From: Scortum barcoo
Taxonomy: Eukaryota; Chordata; Actinopteri; Centrarchiformes; Terapontidae
DNA length: 64,000 nucleotides
Assembly (NCBI GenBank): GCA_023238725.1
Contig: CM041534.1
Location: 23,062,303-23,126,302 of the forward strand
Direction: 5' to 3'
How positions within the stretch are numbered: position 1 is the stretch's first letter; each line of letters opens with the position of its first letter. Under the pieces are notes generated by a model. That model saw only the letters and a program-made list of their open reading frames with translations. It ran no database searches and had not been told where the DNA came from. This document shows positions 14,201 through 26,734 of this stretch, piece after piece. The position numbers were made by a program, and so were the translations under genes.

Positions 14201-16382
14201 CCTCAACTCGTTAAATGTTTGAATTCACACCGGTCATCTAACTTCCTCCTCCAGTCACACATTCACCAGAAACCCTTCAACTTTCTTTAATAAGTTGCTG
14301 ATATTTAAACTGCAGCCTGCCGATGTGTCGCGCTCATGTTTCCTTTTGAGTCTCGCTTTAAAGATGGAGACTGATTGAAGCTTTATTTTGTCTTCATTTG
14401 TGCAGCCTTTAAACTGAGATACCAGAGAGGGTCTTTATCTGTCATGTGCACAACAAATATAGTGAGGAAGATGGTAATGAAATTCTTCTCATACAAAAAG
14501 TATAAACATATTGAACATATAACCTAGATGTATATTAGAGTTGTAGTAGGACGGTGGACTGTAGTGATAAAATGGATCAACTCTAATGAAGCTCATTAAT
14601 TAACACTGTCTGCACAAAAAAACATCGTACATCCTCGATTTCCTTTCTTTGCCTTGAATCTTAGTCCCTCCCACCTGAGTTAGGACACACCTGTGCGTCC
14701 TCATTCCTCTCTTCTCGACTTTAGAAAACTGAGACGTCTTTCAAGATGGAGCGCTGAGATCGATTTCCCAGCTGGAGGACGGCTTAGAGAGGAGACGAGG
14801 AGTCACAGAGTAGAGAAATAAGAAAGTAGTCGTCGTCTCTGCTGGTCGTCTAACAACTGATCCCAGCGAAGAGAAAGTTCATGAAGTTAACCAGCCACTG
14901 ACGGGCTGTGTCTTCAGATTTAATAATGAAGGCTGCATTTCTTTCACTTTACTTTCTGTCAAATTGAGCAAATATTTCCCCCGCAGTCTGCGAGCTATGT
15001 AAGTGTAAAACAAACCGAGCAACAAAATATCACAACAGTTTGGACAACAGAGCAGCAGTTTTATAATCAAAATCGATAAATATTCACCATATCTAACTAG
15101 TCATGTGGAGTTCACCTTTGTTACTGCAGCAGTATGATACCAAAATGCTCACATTTCACTGTGATTTAATCGCAATAAACTGATAAAAATGAAGCCGAAA
15201 TAACTACTTTATGATGCCGACTTGTAAAAAGTCTGAATTTGTGCTCTGTCAGATCTGTGTGCAAGACAACAAGCAAACATCTTTTAAAATGTTTGTTTTC
15301 TTAATGGAGTTCAGTCCAGTCTGGGCTCTGCAGAATTGAAGAGTCCCTCTAGTGCCACACTGAGGACAAACTGCTCATGTTATGTTGATGTGGCCCCTTT
15401 TTTTCATTCTGTTAGTGTAAAAATTAACATCTGTGTTTGATAATGACGTCTTCTGTGTCCTCTCAGGAACACCTCGGCGTGCTCCACGAAGAGCCCGTGG
15501 ACCTGCAGTTCAACCAATCAGGATACCTCTTCCTTGCCAGCGAGGCGGTGGCTCACATCATGGAGGAGAACTACAACACCCAGAGGTGTTGGCCCGTTTT
15601 CACCCACAGCATCGCTGATATATCAGAGCAGGAAACGTGACCGACTGTCTGTCTTTATTTTTGTGATTCTTCTGCAGGTCTGCCGGAGCCAAAGTGTCGC
15701 TTCTCTCTCCGACACAGCTGAAGGAGAAATTCCCGTGGATAAACACCGACGGCGTGGTGCTCGCTTCGTACGGTGAGTGCAGATAATGTCTCATATTTAA
15801 TGGTTTTACAATGACGTGTTCAAACAAGGTCAGATTCACTCAGATAATTTCTTACGTGTCCTTTTAAACCCCGAATTTGATCACTGCAAGATCTCCTTCA
15901 TGTTTTAACACCTTTTAAATGTGACTATATGGATGCTGTGACCCTTTTTAACAACATTAACTTAAATCTGTTTGTCCTGAACATCCAGGGTTGGAGAACG
16001 AGGGCTGGTTCGACCCCTGGACTCTGCTGAACGCCTTCAGGAGGAAAGCCATCTCCATGGGCGTCACTCAGTACTACGGAGAAGTTACAGGTTTGTTTTC
16101 GGCCTCGAGACACAGAAACATCCTGATGTAATATCACTGTGCAGCCAACATGTTAAACAATAAGTTATTTCCACACTGCAGTAAGAGCTGTTGTACTTTA
16201 ACTGCTTTAACTTTTCTTCTCTTCTGGGTTTCCTGTAAAAGGAGAAGGTAAAATGTGATGTTGATCACGTGTTTAAAGCCAATCAGACACATCTGCTCCA
16301 TTTTCTCCATAAAAAAACATATTTAATTTTATTAGTGAACTCTTAATATCTCAGTAGCACTTAAAATGTCAAAGCAACAAAA

Positions 16383-16414
<32 letters not shown>

Positions 16415-19400
16415 CAAAAAAAGGGATGAAATAAGAGGATTTATATCAGACAAATGACATCATCATAATTGGAATAATTGGAAGAACAGACACTGAGGAG
16501 GCATCAAAATATATAATAATAATAATAATAATAATAATGATAATAATAATAATAATACATAAAGAAAAGAAATGTTTAAATTAAAATTCAGATGACAGAC
16601 TAAAGTATTCAGAGCCTTTACTGATGTAAAAGTATGTAAATATTAATTTAGGAAAATGTGCTTAAAGTATTAAAAGTAAAAGTAAAATGTTATCTGTCTG
16701 TTGTACTGTATTTATTATATAATTAGATTATTATAACATGAAGGAGCTTATTGATCTGATTATTGGTCTGTTCTGAGCAGCTTTTCTGTGTTAACGTCTG
16801 TTTCTTTCACAGATTTTAAATACACAACAAACATGGTGATGACCACCGACGGTGAACAGCTGAACATCAGGAGGATAAAATCTGTCAAAGTAAGTGAGAA
16901 TACAGTAATAAAAAGTACATTTACTCCCATTTAATATTTCCATTTAATGCTACTTTCTACTTTTATTCTACATCTCAGAGGGAAATATTGAACTTTTTAC
17001 TTCACTTCTCACAGCTTTACTTACTTTACATAATTACATTTACATACAAAACATGTAATATTATTATTTTAATATAGTTATATATGTTAATATAAGAATA
17101 ATGTTATGATAGTGAGGTTTAAATGATAATAATAATGGCTGCTGTAATTATTGTATTTATCATGTTGCTGTTAGTTCTACAAATGTAATCATTTAAATGA
17201 ATATTTTTTTGTTTGCAATTAGGAAAATGTATCATTTATTAGCTGGGGTCACTGGTGCAAAAGTTTAAGAGTCAACAGATTAAACAAATTTGCAGTTTAC
17301 ATGGTCAAATAAAATACAGATTGGGCCGTTTAAGAAGTCATTTCCTTTTGTTTTTGAAAATAAAAAAAATAAAAAAGGCAAAAACAGTTATTTTTGTGTT
17401 TTGGTTGAAAAAAACGTTTTAAAAGGATCTTAAAAGATCCAAAATGTTTACATCTTTAGCTGCTGATAATGTATTTTTGGACTTTAACATAAAAAAAGTG
17501 ATTATTAGTCGGGGTCAGTATGGTTTCTTCAGATCATCAGGTCCTTCTTTGTCTCGGACTCTCGCGGCGCCGTGGGAAACAGCGCTGTGTTTTACGTGAG
17601 GGGACGATGTGTGTTGAGCAGGTGCAGATGCCGAACAGCCTGGAGTACCAGCCAGTTGAATGTGCCATTGTGGTGAATGCAGCGGGAGCCTTTTCTGGGA
17701 AATTGACCGAGAAGCTTGGAATTGGCTCCGAGCCCGCCGACACCATCGCTGGAGTGCCGCTGCCTGTTGAGCCTCGGAAAAGGTGGCTCATTGACTTTTT
17801 TCCCTTTTAGAGAGAAAAAAACAACTGCTGTCAAAATGTGCAGTTTCCTTTGAAAGCGCCTCAGACGGTGCAGTTAATTAATGTCCCGACTGTTTAATTT
17901 GGACTAACGAGGTGAGACTTTATACTTTTAATTTAAGAGCTTCAAATCTGATTAATTATATCACAGTCGTCGGTCCATAGTGAGGCTAAAATCTTTTAAA
18001 AGGGTGTTGATTCAACATGATTTTCAGCTACGTTTACTGCTTTTCTGAGCGACCAAACTCAGAGGGCATTGTGAAAAGACGAACATTATAATGTGGGCTA
18101 ATTTAGGGATAAAGGTGCACATTTTCTTCATCATTTTTTTATCATTTTTTTTGTTTAAAACACAAGCCAAGGAGATGATTTTTACATCTGATGCTTTGTG
18201 AAATATTAAGTTGTCTGTTTTGGAAAGTTAAAGACAATTTGTGTTTAAATTGTTTAATTAGCAAACAAATACATTAAGCCTTTTTTAAATAAGCAACAGA
18301 TTTTTTTTTTAAATAATTCAAATACATTTTTATCCATTTTATGTTTATTCAACAACAGTGATGAGTAAATCCTTTTGAATACATCTCAGTGTGCACATTT
18401 GTCCTAAAATATGTTCAGATAATTCCTCCTTATTTGCACTAAAGCAGCTTCAGCTTCACTAAATCCTTCCTAAACCTCCTTTATGGAGCTCCTGGGATGA
18501 TCCAAGTGCTTTTATAGAAACTTTTCCACCCAGAAAAGAGGAGAAAATGTCTGGGTAAGCTCTTGAACTCTGGCGGTTTTCAAGCTAAAAACTCCAGTAG
18601 AGATATTCACTTATCATCACATTATCGGTGCTTTAAAGTAGAGTTAACACAGGATTTTAAAGACCTACTGTTACGATCAATTTCTCCTTTTTCAGGTACG
18701 TGTACGTGGTCCACTGTCCCGACGGTCCGGGTCTGGACACCCCCTTACTGATCGATTACTCCGGAGTTTATTTCAGACGAGAAGGATTAGGAGGGAACTT
18801 CATCGCCGGGATGTCGCCGGAGGAGGTTTGTTAGAAGTTTGAATCAGTTTTTCTGATGATTTTTATGGAAAAGAGCAAACCGTTGATGTTTTTTCTTTTT
18901 CAGGCGGAGGAGCCGGACACCAGTAACCTCGACGTCGACTATCAGTTCTTTGAGGACAAGATTTGGCCCAGCTTGGCTCATCGTGTTCCCGCCTTTGAGA
19001 AACTGAAGGTAGAGTCGGGATACGCTGCTTTATAATCGTCAAATATATGAGGTTTTCTTTGGTTTTTTGCCTGGTGATTATTCTGCAAGTATGATAGTCC
19101 ACCTACTTTAATACAATTAAGACAATTAGTTCATTAGAGCCACACTGAGAAACATACGCAAGAAAAAATGTTGAAGAAATAAGGAAAAGAGTAATATTAC
19201 AAGAATAAAGTCATAATTTCACAAGATTAACTCTTAATATTTATAAAGTAAAAAGTAGTAATCTTATGAGAATAAAATGAAAGCATTTAGGAGGAAATAA
19301 AATCATAATTTTATGAGAATAAAGTTTTTAATAGATTTTAATAGTCTGTCGCAGTAAACAGATGAGAGAAGTCTGTCTTTTGTGTGTCAGATGAGTTGAT

Positions 19401-20042
19401 GTTGATGATCTGAAGAAATTACAAATAAAAACTTAATGTCTTATTTTTATAGTCTTTTATTTATAAGTGAAACCAGGAGTTATGAATCAATGAGAGTCCA
19501 GCAGACATTTGTTTTTTCTCCAGTTTTTATAACATGACTTTTTCTTTCAAAGTTTCCCTGGTGGCTTTTTTCTTTAAAAAATATGATTTTTATTTTCTGG
19601 GTGAAGTTACGAATCTATTCTCAAAATAATATGGATTTAATCTTTTAAATATCACAACTTTTGTGACTTCATCCTTTTAAAAATCAGATTTAATACTGTA
19701 AAGTTTTGATATCCTGAAAAGACGAGGAAGAAGTAAATATTCAGCTGTTTTAGCCTCATCTCTTCCTCTCTTCTTCTCTTCCTTCAGGTGACGAGCGCCT
19801 GGGCGGGTTTCTACGACTACAACAGCTTCGATCAGAACGGCATCATCGGGATCCACCCGCTCATCAACAACATGTACTTTGCCACCGGTTTCAGCGGTCA
19901 CGGCCTGCAGCACTCCCCCGCGGTGGGTCGCGCCGTGGCAGAGCTGATCCTGGACGGGAACTTTAAAACGTTGGACCTGAGCAGCCTCGGCTTCAGGCGC
20001 ATCCTGGAGCAGGAACCCATGTTCGAGAGGAACATCGTGTAG
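11265..20042 (+). CDS. foxred1: FAD-dependent oxidoreductase domain protein 1, complete 11-exon gene
   Basis: Exons are 11265-11418, 12479-12699, 14036-14146, 15467-15585, 15678-15772, 15989-16090, 16813-16889, 17622-17782, 18696-18825, 18904-19008 and 19788-20042. They total 1530 nt, or 509 residues plus TAG; the human protein is about 486. Every junction is GT-AG and in phase. The Arg-rich, acid-poor N terminus suits a mitochondrial presequence. Residues 93-98 (GGGVMG) are the FAD-binding GxGxxG turn of a DAO-type fold, and the VVEKD strand end (Glu121) should bind the ribose. Other family blocks include [50 protein letters not shown] and [17 protein letters not shown]1 acts in the matrix as a complex I assembly factor. 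I start at ATG 11265; the GTG just before it is not a likely eukaryotic start. Intron 1 holds a three-copy tandem repeat. Confidence 0.96.
11517..12410. repeat. three-unit tandem repeat in foxred1 intron 1, each unit with a palindromic core
   Basis: Three diverged units share an order of landmarks: 'aattcggcatgca', 'acatta/aacatt', 'cacttayata', 'gtgaattactrcatatg', 'cgaattgtaracmggaag' and 'tttcagaaaa'. The gtgaatt landmark occurs at about 11706, 12042 and 12351, so spacings are about 336 and 309 bp. Within units, 'acaattcggcat' near the left faces 'atatgccgaattgta' near the right, forming terminal inverted repeats of a ~170-190 bp MITE-like core. Unit 2 has lost much of its left terminus. 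The array ends about 70 bp before exon 2. Confidence 0.8.
14430..14540. repeat. short retroelement-like fragment in foxred1 intron 3
   Basis: The run 'ctgtcatgtgcacaacaa' followed by 'gaaattcttctcatac' resembles the 3' portions of fish non-LTR elements. It is short, diverged and non-coding, and the assignment rests on pattern memory. Confidence 0.3.
16384..16411. repeat. (TA)n microsatellite
   Basis: About 14 uninterrupted TA dinucleotides in foxred1 intron 6. Confidence 0.95.
16513..16557. repeat. (TAA)n microsatellite
   Basis: A run of about 15 TAA/AAT triplets with one interruption (aatgataat) in foxred1 intron 6. Confidence 0.95.
16590..17050 (+). repeat. teleost 'acttttact' interspersed repeat flanking foxred1 exon 7
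   Basis: The patches 'taaagtattaaaagtaaaag', 'ttctacttttattctacat' and 'gagggaaatattgaac' match other copies in this window near 21860, 30905, 31440, 31800, 53640 and 63540. Exon 7 (16813-16889) sits between two pieces. The copies are old and non-coding. Confidence 0.5.
19140..19335. repeat. degenerate tandem repeat, 'gagaataaagtcataat' type
   Basis: Repeated diverged blocks read 'caagaataaagtcataattt', 'tgagaataaaatgaaag', 'aaataaaatcataatttt' and 'atgagaataaagttttt'. The unit is about 20-40 bp. It lies in foxred1 intron 10 and has no coding potential. Confidence 0.55.
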
Positions 20043-20124
20043 AGGAACCCGGAGATTTTTAATTTTTATAGTACTAAAAATAAGTACTGAGATCAGAGAA
20101 CGTCCACAGAGTGAGGAAGTCAGA

Positions 20125-20130
20125 AATAAA
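20125..20130 (+). terminator. foxred1: candidate foxred1 polyadenylation signal
   Basis: A canonical AATAAA lies 83 bp after the stop codon. It is the first on this strand downstream, giving a short 3' UTR. Later AATAAA motifs exist, so alternative ends are possible. Confidence 0.55.
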
Positions 20131-21859
20131 ATGTAAACCAGATCTGAAGCAGCCACTCATAATCTGGATTATCTGCAGCTTCAGTGGGAAATATGCCAGA
20201 AAATTGCCCCACATTTGATGCTACTAAACCGCCCCCCCATTCAGCGTTTTGTGTAAATTGAACCTAAAAAGTGCAGCTTAAATTCAAGTAAAAGTTCTTC
20301 ATATCGTGTTTGGTGCAAGCCGAATTCAAGAATGACTATATCCCTTCAACACTCTGTTAAAGGTTTTTAATTTGAGTCCTTTGAGGCAGATTTATTTAGA
20401 GGTGAATATTAAAGTTGTAAATTGGAAAATGGGGTTCGCCTTGAGTTGGTGAGGCCAGCTTCATCTCTTTATTCAGATCTTTTCTTTCACATACCAAACT
20501 AACAACTACTTTATATACAACATCCATAAAATTTACCGTCTGATTATCGGTGAATATTGGTTATATTTGGATTTTGTTGTATTAATATGGCAAAAGAAAG
20601 TTGTTACTGAAGTTTTATAATGGAGGTGGAGTAGAAGTGCAAAGAAGGGTAAAATGAAATTTGGTACCTCAAGTAAATTAAGTAAATTTAACCATGCTTT
20701 TATTGTTGTAACCATGACGATGAAGGTGCTCTTCTGTCACAGACTGATCTTGTGCTTGAACTTTGAACTCTCAGGCCTAGTTTGCACATTTTTCCAGCGT
20801 ATCGGGGAGTATTACTCTCATTTCGGGTGTGCTCACTCCCAGTTTCACCTCCAAATAAAGTGCATTAGTTTGCATTTTCCCCTTTCTGACTTCTTTTTAG
20901 CGCCACCTTTCAAGTTCCTACTTCTGAGAAGTAAAAATAAAATACAGGAGGGAGGGACTGAAGGGAAAATAAGTTGACGTGTGGATGGACGGAGGAAGAT
21001 GATCCAGCTGCCAAAATCCTTCTGCTTTTTCACATTTCTATTGAACCTTGTGTGTTGATCCTGTTGTGTAACAGCTGAAGTTCAGTTTTTATCTGCACGA
21101 AGTGTGTGTAAACCAAAAAAAAAAAGCTATTGAACATCATGTATTTTAATTTGTACTTGGTACGTTCTGGTACCGTTCTGGCATTTATTATTTTCTTTAC
21201 CCTTAAATAAAAAATATCCACAATTTCTGTTTCATATTGATCAATGCAATAAAACCTTTTATTAATAATCAATATTTTTTATAGAAAAGTGGGCTTGAGT
21301 TGTGTCATTGTGTCAAATATTTACTGCTGCAGAGATCAGATTGTAGTTTCATACTGAAGAAGTAAAGAGAGTCCTTAATAAATGTGAATTAATTTTTTTA
21401 CTGTTTAAAAAGGAGATTATTTATATTAAGGGTTTTAAATCTTGTTTGAAAGTTTAATTTCAGGCTTCTTATCAAGTTTCAAATTTTCATGTTGAGTTTT
21501 GGTGCCGAAAATTTTTTCTTTAATCTTCAGATCCAGAAATCACTGAAAAGCTTGAAGATAGTTGTCATTTAATCTGACTTTTTAAACGTTTTAAAAAATT
21601 GCATAATTTTAAATTTTGTATCTATTTTTTGATCAACAGAACAAAAAAGTTATTCAATTTCAGATTATATCTACTATTTTCTATTTACACAACTAAAATA
21701 AAAAGCTGCATGAAGCTACAATGAAACAGTTTTCTGAGCAGAAAAAGTCAGAAAAGAATTTAAAATTGGATCCACATTGACCAACTACAATATAAAAATA
21801 CTCTGATATATTTTTATTAGTGTTAAAAACTGAATAATATGAAGAGTTGAGATTATGCA
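20131..21859. other. intergenic spacer after foxred1
   Basis: AT-rich sequence with short chance frames on both strands. I see no exon, RNA gene or clear element. Confidence 0.5.
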
Positions 21860-21967
21860 TTATAAGGACTTTTACTTTTGAAGTACATTTTGCTGATAAT
21901 CCTTCGGTACTTTTAGATAGTGGCAGTTTTAAGTCCGAATTTTTATTTGTAATAGAGTATTTAATGG
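21860..21967 (+). repeat. teleost 'acttttact' interspersed repeat, interrupted by the Tc1 element
   Basis: Patches 'aggacttttacttttgaag', 'acattttgctgataatcc' and 'tttgtaatagagtattt' match the 63.6-63.8 kb copy. The repeat ends where the Tc1-like inverted repeat begins, so the Tc1 copy appears to have landed in it. Confidence 0.55.
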
Positions 21968-23486
21968 AAAGTCTACACAGCCATGTTCAAATGCCAGGTT
22001 TTGTGATGTAAAAAAATGACACCAAGATAAATAATTTCACAACTTTTTCCACCTTTAATGTGACCTATAACCTGTACAATGCAATTGAAAAACAAACTGA
22101 AACCTTTACAGGGGAAAAATAAAAAATAAAAACTTAAAATAACCTGGTTGCATAAATATGCACACCCTTAAACTAATACTTTGTTGCAGCACCTTTGGCT
22201 TTAATTACAGCACTCAGTCTTTTTGGGTAAGAGTCTGTCAGCGTGGCACATCTTGATGTGGCAATATTTGCCCACTCTGACAGATTGTGAGGGCATCTCC
22301 TATGCACAGCCCTCTTCAGATCACCCCACAGATGTTCGATTGGATTCAGGTCTGGACTCTGGCTGGGCCTGTTCCAAAACCTCAATCTTATTCTGGTGAA
22401 GCCATTCTTTAGTTGATTTGGATGTGTGCTTTGGGTCATTGTCGTGCTGAAAGATGAAGTTCCTCTTCATCTTCAGTTTTCTAACAGAAGTGGGAAGGTT
22501 TTGTGCCAACACTGACTGGTATTTTGGAACTGTTCATAATTCCCTCCACCCTGACTAAGGCCCCAGTTCCAGCTGAAGAAAAACAGCCCCAAAGCATGAT
22601 GCTGCCACCACCATGCTTCACTGTAGGTATGGTGTTTTCTTTTGGTGATGAGCAGTGTTGTTTTTGCACCAAATATACCTTTTGTAATTATGGCCAAAAA
22701 GTTCAACCTTTGGTTTCATCGGACCACAACACATTTTCCCACATGCATTTGGGAGATTTCAAATGTCTTTTTGCAAAATGAAGCCAGGCCATGAAGAAGA
22801 CGGGAGATTGTTGTCACATGTGCTACACAGCCAGTACTTGCCAGAAATTCCTGCAACTCCTTCAATGTTGCTGTCGGCCTCTTGGCAGCCTCCCTGACCA
22901 GTTTTCTCCTCGTTCTATCATCAATTTGGACGGACATCCTGTTCTTGGTAATGTCACTGTTGTGCCATATTTTCTCCACTTGATGATGACTGTCTTCACT
23001 GTGTTTCATGGTATATTTAATTCCTTGGAAATTCTTTTGTACCTCTTCTCCTGACTGATATCTTTGAACAATGAGATCCCTCTGATGCTTTGGAAGCTCT
23101 CTGCAGACCATGGCTTGTGCTGGAAGATGTGGCTACAAAAATGTGAAGAAAAGCCCACTGAACTTTATTTGGGGTTAATCAGAGGCACTTTAAATGGTGA
23201 CAGGTGTGTGCTGACTCCCATTTAACATGAGTTTGAATGTAATTGGTTAAATCCGAACACAGCCATACCCCCAGTTATAAGAGGGTGTGCACACTTGTGC
23301 AACCTCATTATCTCAGTTGTTTATTTTTACTTTACCTCCCTAAAAGATTTCAGTTTGTTTTTCAATTGCGTTGTACAGGTTATAGGTCACATTAAAGGTG
23401 GAAAAAGTTGTGAAATTATTTATCTTGGTGTCATTTTTTTACATCACAAAAACCTGGCATTTGAACAGGGGCTGTGTAGACTTTTT
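21968..23486 (-). mobile_element. Tc1-like DNA transposon, about 1.5 kb, inactive
   Basis: Both ends carry long terminal inverted repeats of roughly 130 bp or more. The left end begins aaagtctacacagccatgtt and the right end finishes ctgtgtagactttt. Shared internal blocks on opposite strands include 'aaatgccaggttttgtgatg', 'gacaccaagataaataattt' and 'aaaaaacaaactgaaa'-like sequence. The ends sit next to TA, the Tc1/mariner target. A disrupted minus-strand transposase fills the middle. The long repeats are reminiscent of the IR/DR type seen in fish Tc1 elements, though direct repeats inside them were not confirmed. Confidence 0.92.
22173..23111 (-). pseudogene. Tc1-type transposase, frameshifted
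   Basis: The minus strand encodes a recognisable Tc1 transposase split across frames. An N-terminal part from ATG 23111 to about 22716 begins MVCRELPKHQRDLIVQRY and contains the paired helix-turn-helix DNA-binding region. A central part lies at about 22706-22473. A part at 22512-22321 has [12 protein letters not shown], which carries the second catalytic Asp, and a last part to 22173 has [15 protein letters not shown], which carries the catalytic Glu of the DD34E triad, and ends GAATKY. At least two frame changes separate the parts, so no active enzyme is predicted. A full-length family member is about 340 residues, and the total span fits that. Confidence 0.93.
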
Positions 23487-24835
23487 ATATCCGCTGTACG
23501 TGTTCATTTGTGGCTTTCCTCCCCTCTCTTTTCAAGGCGTTGTATTAAAGTTGTGCACTAGATGGAGACATTTCTGTGTTTTCTGTGAGTTTTATTTCAG
23601 GTCTGCAGCATTATGAATTATTTTCACCCAGAGGAGAACCATCAGGACCCTCTAAAATAGTCTAAACAATAATATGTAAAAAGTAATCAATTCAATTCTA
23701 TCTTTTTTTTTAATCAATTCATTATTTGATAATCAACATCTAAACAAAATGTTTCTTAGGAAATAAACCCTTCAAACTGTTTATTCACTTTGTGTTGAAA
23801 TATAAAGGGTTAAATGAAAAATGTACCATCGTCAACCTATCAAGATTTTGCTGCCTACCTGCCTACCCTTTGTTAAGAATATTGTTTGTTTGTTTTGGTT
23901 GATCCCAAAGTGATCCCTATTTGCCATCTGTATTTCTGATGTTTTATTTCGGTGATAACTCTCATTCAGATTTGTAGTAGGCCTACTATAAGAGAGGACA
24001 TAATACACTAGTCTGACATCTTTCCCTGCCAAGGTTTAAGACCCACAGTTCACTACTGTTATCACCCCACTTGACATATTTAACCGTGTGAGCAAAGTGT
24101 AATTTGGAAGTCAAATCCAGAGTGATTATTTTAGGTCAGTAACATGATCAGGGCCCAAATTAAAGGATTTGTTTATTCTCAATGTATTTAAAAACTTGAA
24201 TATGAAAATGTGACAGCTGAGGTGGCTTGTGAGGTTATAAAAGAAATCATAATTCAGGACCTTCATGTTGTTTTTATGTTAATGCTTTTTAAAGTGCAGG
24301 ATTAATGAAGTGCATGCATGTTAAATGATGACATCTGCTGGTTTGAAATATGAGGTTATTTACAACGTTAACCCAAAATTAGCTTTGACAGGCTTGGCTG
24401 ATGACGCCGTCTTATTTAATACTATAACTCCTCTCATGTGCAGCACACCAGGTTTAGTATTGCTCTCAACATAAATAGAAATATCTCTTTTAATTGGTGT
24501 ATTAAAGCAGGTTCTTGTCATACCTTTATGTAAAGCTCTAAATGATGAAGATGACTGAAGCAGAAATGTGTAAAATCTCAAAAAGGAGAACAGCATGGAG
24601 AAAACTTCATTTATTAGAAAAGAAAACTTCATCAGCACTGGGATTAGATGTTTTGTTTAAGTAAAAGTGCCTAAAACAATGTAAAAATACTCGACTACAA
24701 ATAAAAGTCCTGCAATAAGCTAAAGCAAAGAAGTATTTTCAGCAAAATATACTTGAAAGTATGAAAAGTAAAATCTGTTCAGGACTTAAACGATTACATA
24801 TGAGATTATTAAAGGAAAAGTTAAACATTTTAGAG

Positions 24836-25025
24836 ATAATTTGGTCTTTTTTAACAAGGATTTATATGGCTCTCGTGTTTATACTGTAAATATGAAGCAA
24901 CCACTTAGCTTAGCTTAGCTCAAAGACTTGAAACAGGTGGAAACTGCTAGCCTGATTCGGTCTGACGGTAGCTAAATCCACCTGGCAGCCTCTGAAAAAG
25001 TCACTAATTCACACGTTACACCTCA
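24836..25025. repeat. fragment of the 'ttagcttagcttagc' teleost foldback family
   Basis: The run 'cttagcttagcttagctc' is followed by 'aaagacttgaaacaggtgga' and 'aactgctagcctgattcg'. This is the same core as the left arm of the element at 38.8-39.3 kb. The copy appears to have only one arm. Confidence 0.6.
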
Positions 25026-25293
25026 TTTCATCACAGTCAGCTCATTTAGACCTGAAGAGTCACTGCATAAATCAGAGGAGATAAATCAGAGGGGTGGATC
25101 TGTGTTTGACTTTGCTGAAATATTTAATCATTTTACCTCTTTGGGCCTCAAACAACTTGAGACATCTGATTAAATGTGATGGTAGGCTACAACGACAGGA
25201 GATACTGTTTTGTTTTTTATTTCGTGACAGACTAATGGTTGTGTTGCGGTTTTAGTTTGAAACTGAAGAGATCTTTCTGAACAACACTTTTCT

Positions 25294-25312
25294 ACACACA
25301 CACACACACACA
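25294..25312. repeat. (AC)n microsatellite
   Basis: Nine to ten uninterrupted AC dinucleotides. Confidence 0.9.
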
Positions 25313-26059
25313 AATCAGACATAGTGAAACCAGCCACCTCCACATATTAAGTTCCTGCAACACACATGCAAAAACATGTAAGAGTGACACATGCAGACTG
25401 CAAAGAAAAAACAAGTTTTACGGGAAGAATAGTTCCTTCAGAATCAGATTTACTAATCAGACATGTGGAAACAAAACAAAGGATTTTATGACACTCTTGA
25501 TGTACGTACACTGAAAGAGACAAACAGAGCATAACTTTGTTAAACCCCTGTAATTTTAACTGCAGAGTCAATTCGCATGATTTTATGAGGCACATAAAAT
25601 AATAAAATCCTGTTTTAACTACGTTTGAGGTTTATTATGTGTGAAGTTTTTCTGAAATAAACTGCAGTCTAATATGAGGTTAATCTGTCCAAAACCACTT
25701 TAAGGACCAGTAACTTTCTGGAGTCTCTGTTTGTTCCCAACAAGAAACACTGAGGCACATAATCCCTTCAAATAAGAACAATTTATTACGCTTTGGTTTA
25801 GTCCAGATTAAACACACGAGATATAACGACTTAATTAATGAAGCAGCTGCTGGTTCAGCTATTTGGACATGAGAGTGGTGTTGATCTTCTCATCTGGCCT
25901 ATTTTTCTAAACTGGTAAAGACTAAATTTACTGTGTTTTGACATGAAGTTGCTGTAGTAAGAGTCTTGCAGCTGCTGGCATCTGTATCCACCTCCGAGGG
26001 CCTTCTTATCCATTCAAAACTTCTCTTACATTACATCATCCAAATATGCTTTGCAAATA

Positions 26060-26516
26060 CTAAAAAACGGTCCCTCTGCAGCCGGAGGAGTGTGGCACTT
26101 GGTGCCCGCGGCTTCTCATTTTGATGCAAATGTGAGGTTGCCTCTGCAGGTTCGAGTTAGGGGGGGATGGGTTAGACCGGGGGGGATATGCAATTGAGGT
26201 ATTTCTTTGTGAGGTCCGATGCGAATCCCAAAAGATCTCAGGGCTGAGAACAAAACCAGCATGGGTGCAGCACCGGCCACGTTGGCCCCTCTCAATTGAT
26301 GTACCTTCTGCCACACAAAAACACAGTTTTCCCAGATTCAGTGACGATGATGCCACTAGTTTTGTTATTAGACTTTGCCAGTGGAAAGATGAAGGGAGTT
26401 GCCCTGCCAGTTAAGGAGAAGTGACTGACGCCCACTGAGAGCTCTGGGACCGGCTCCTCTGTCTGTATGAAGCCAGTGTACATGGTGGGCATGTGGCTGG
26501 GATTAGGAAATTTCAC
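26060..26516 (-). pseudogene. possible endogenous-retrovirus envelope-like remnant, broken
   Basis: On the minus strand two overlapping frames look protein-like. The first contains a Thr/Asn-rich stretch (NNKTSGIIV, an N-glycosylation-type site) leading to GKTVFLCGRR and then a stop. A second frame continues with cysteine- and glycine-bearing sequence and a Pro-rich tail. The pattern of a short CG motif followed by G-x-C-rich sequence and a hydrophobic stretch recalls surface subunits of retroviral Env, but I cannot assign a family. Frame changes and stops make it non-functional. No LTR, gag or pol was seen nearby. A host exon or chance reading remains possible. Confidence 0.3.
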
Positions 26517-26734
26517 TGTGGATTAAAATCTTTCCAATGCCTCCATGGCTACTCGCTCAAAGAAAGGAGTCTCAAGTCCCGGTAGAGATCCGAGCGAGCA
26601 CTCTGGGCCCATGGTCTCACTTAGCAGGTACGTAGAAATTAAACTATTTTCACAGAGGATAAAATATTTTCTTTGTTGTGGTGCACCAGGGTGTCAAGTT
26701 TTGAGTCGTCTTTCACATCCAATTCATTTCTGAA

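Larger units (their letters stand above)
23487..26059. other. intergenic spacer between the Tc1 element and the envelope-like remnant
   Basis: AT-rich sequence without a supportable exon. It contains one interspersed-repeat fragment (24836-25025) and a CA run. Confidence 0.5.

Noticed and set aside
19677..20156. 159-codon minus-strand frame
   Set aside because: It is the antisense shadow of the last foxred1 exon.
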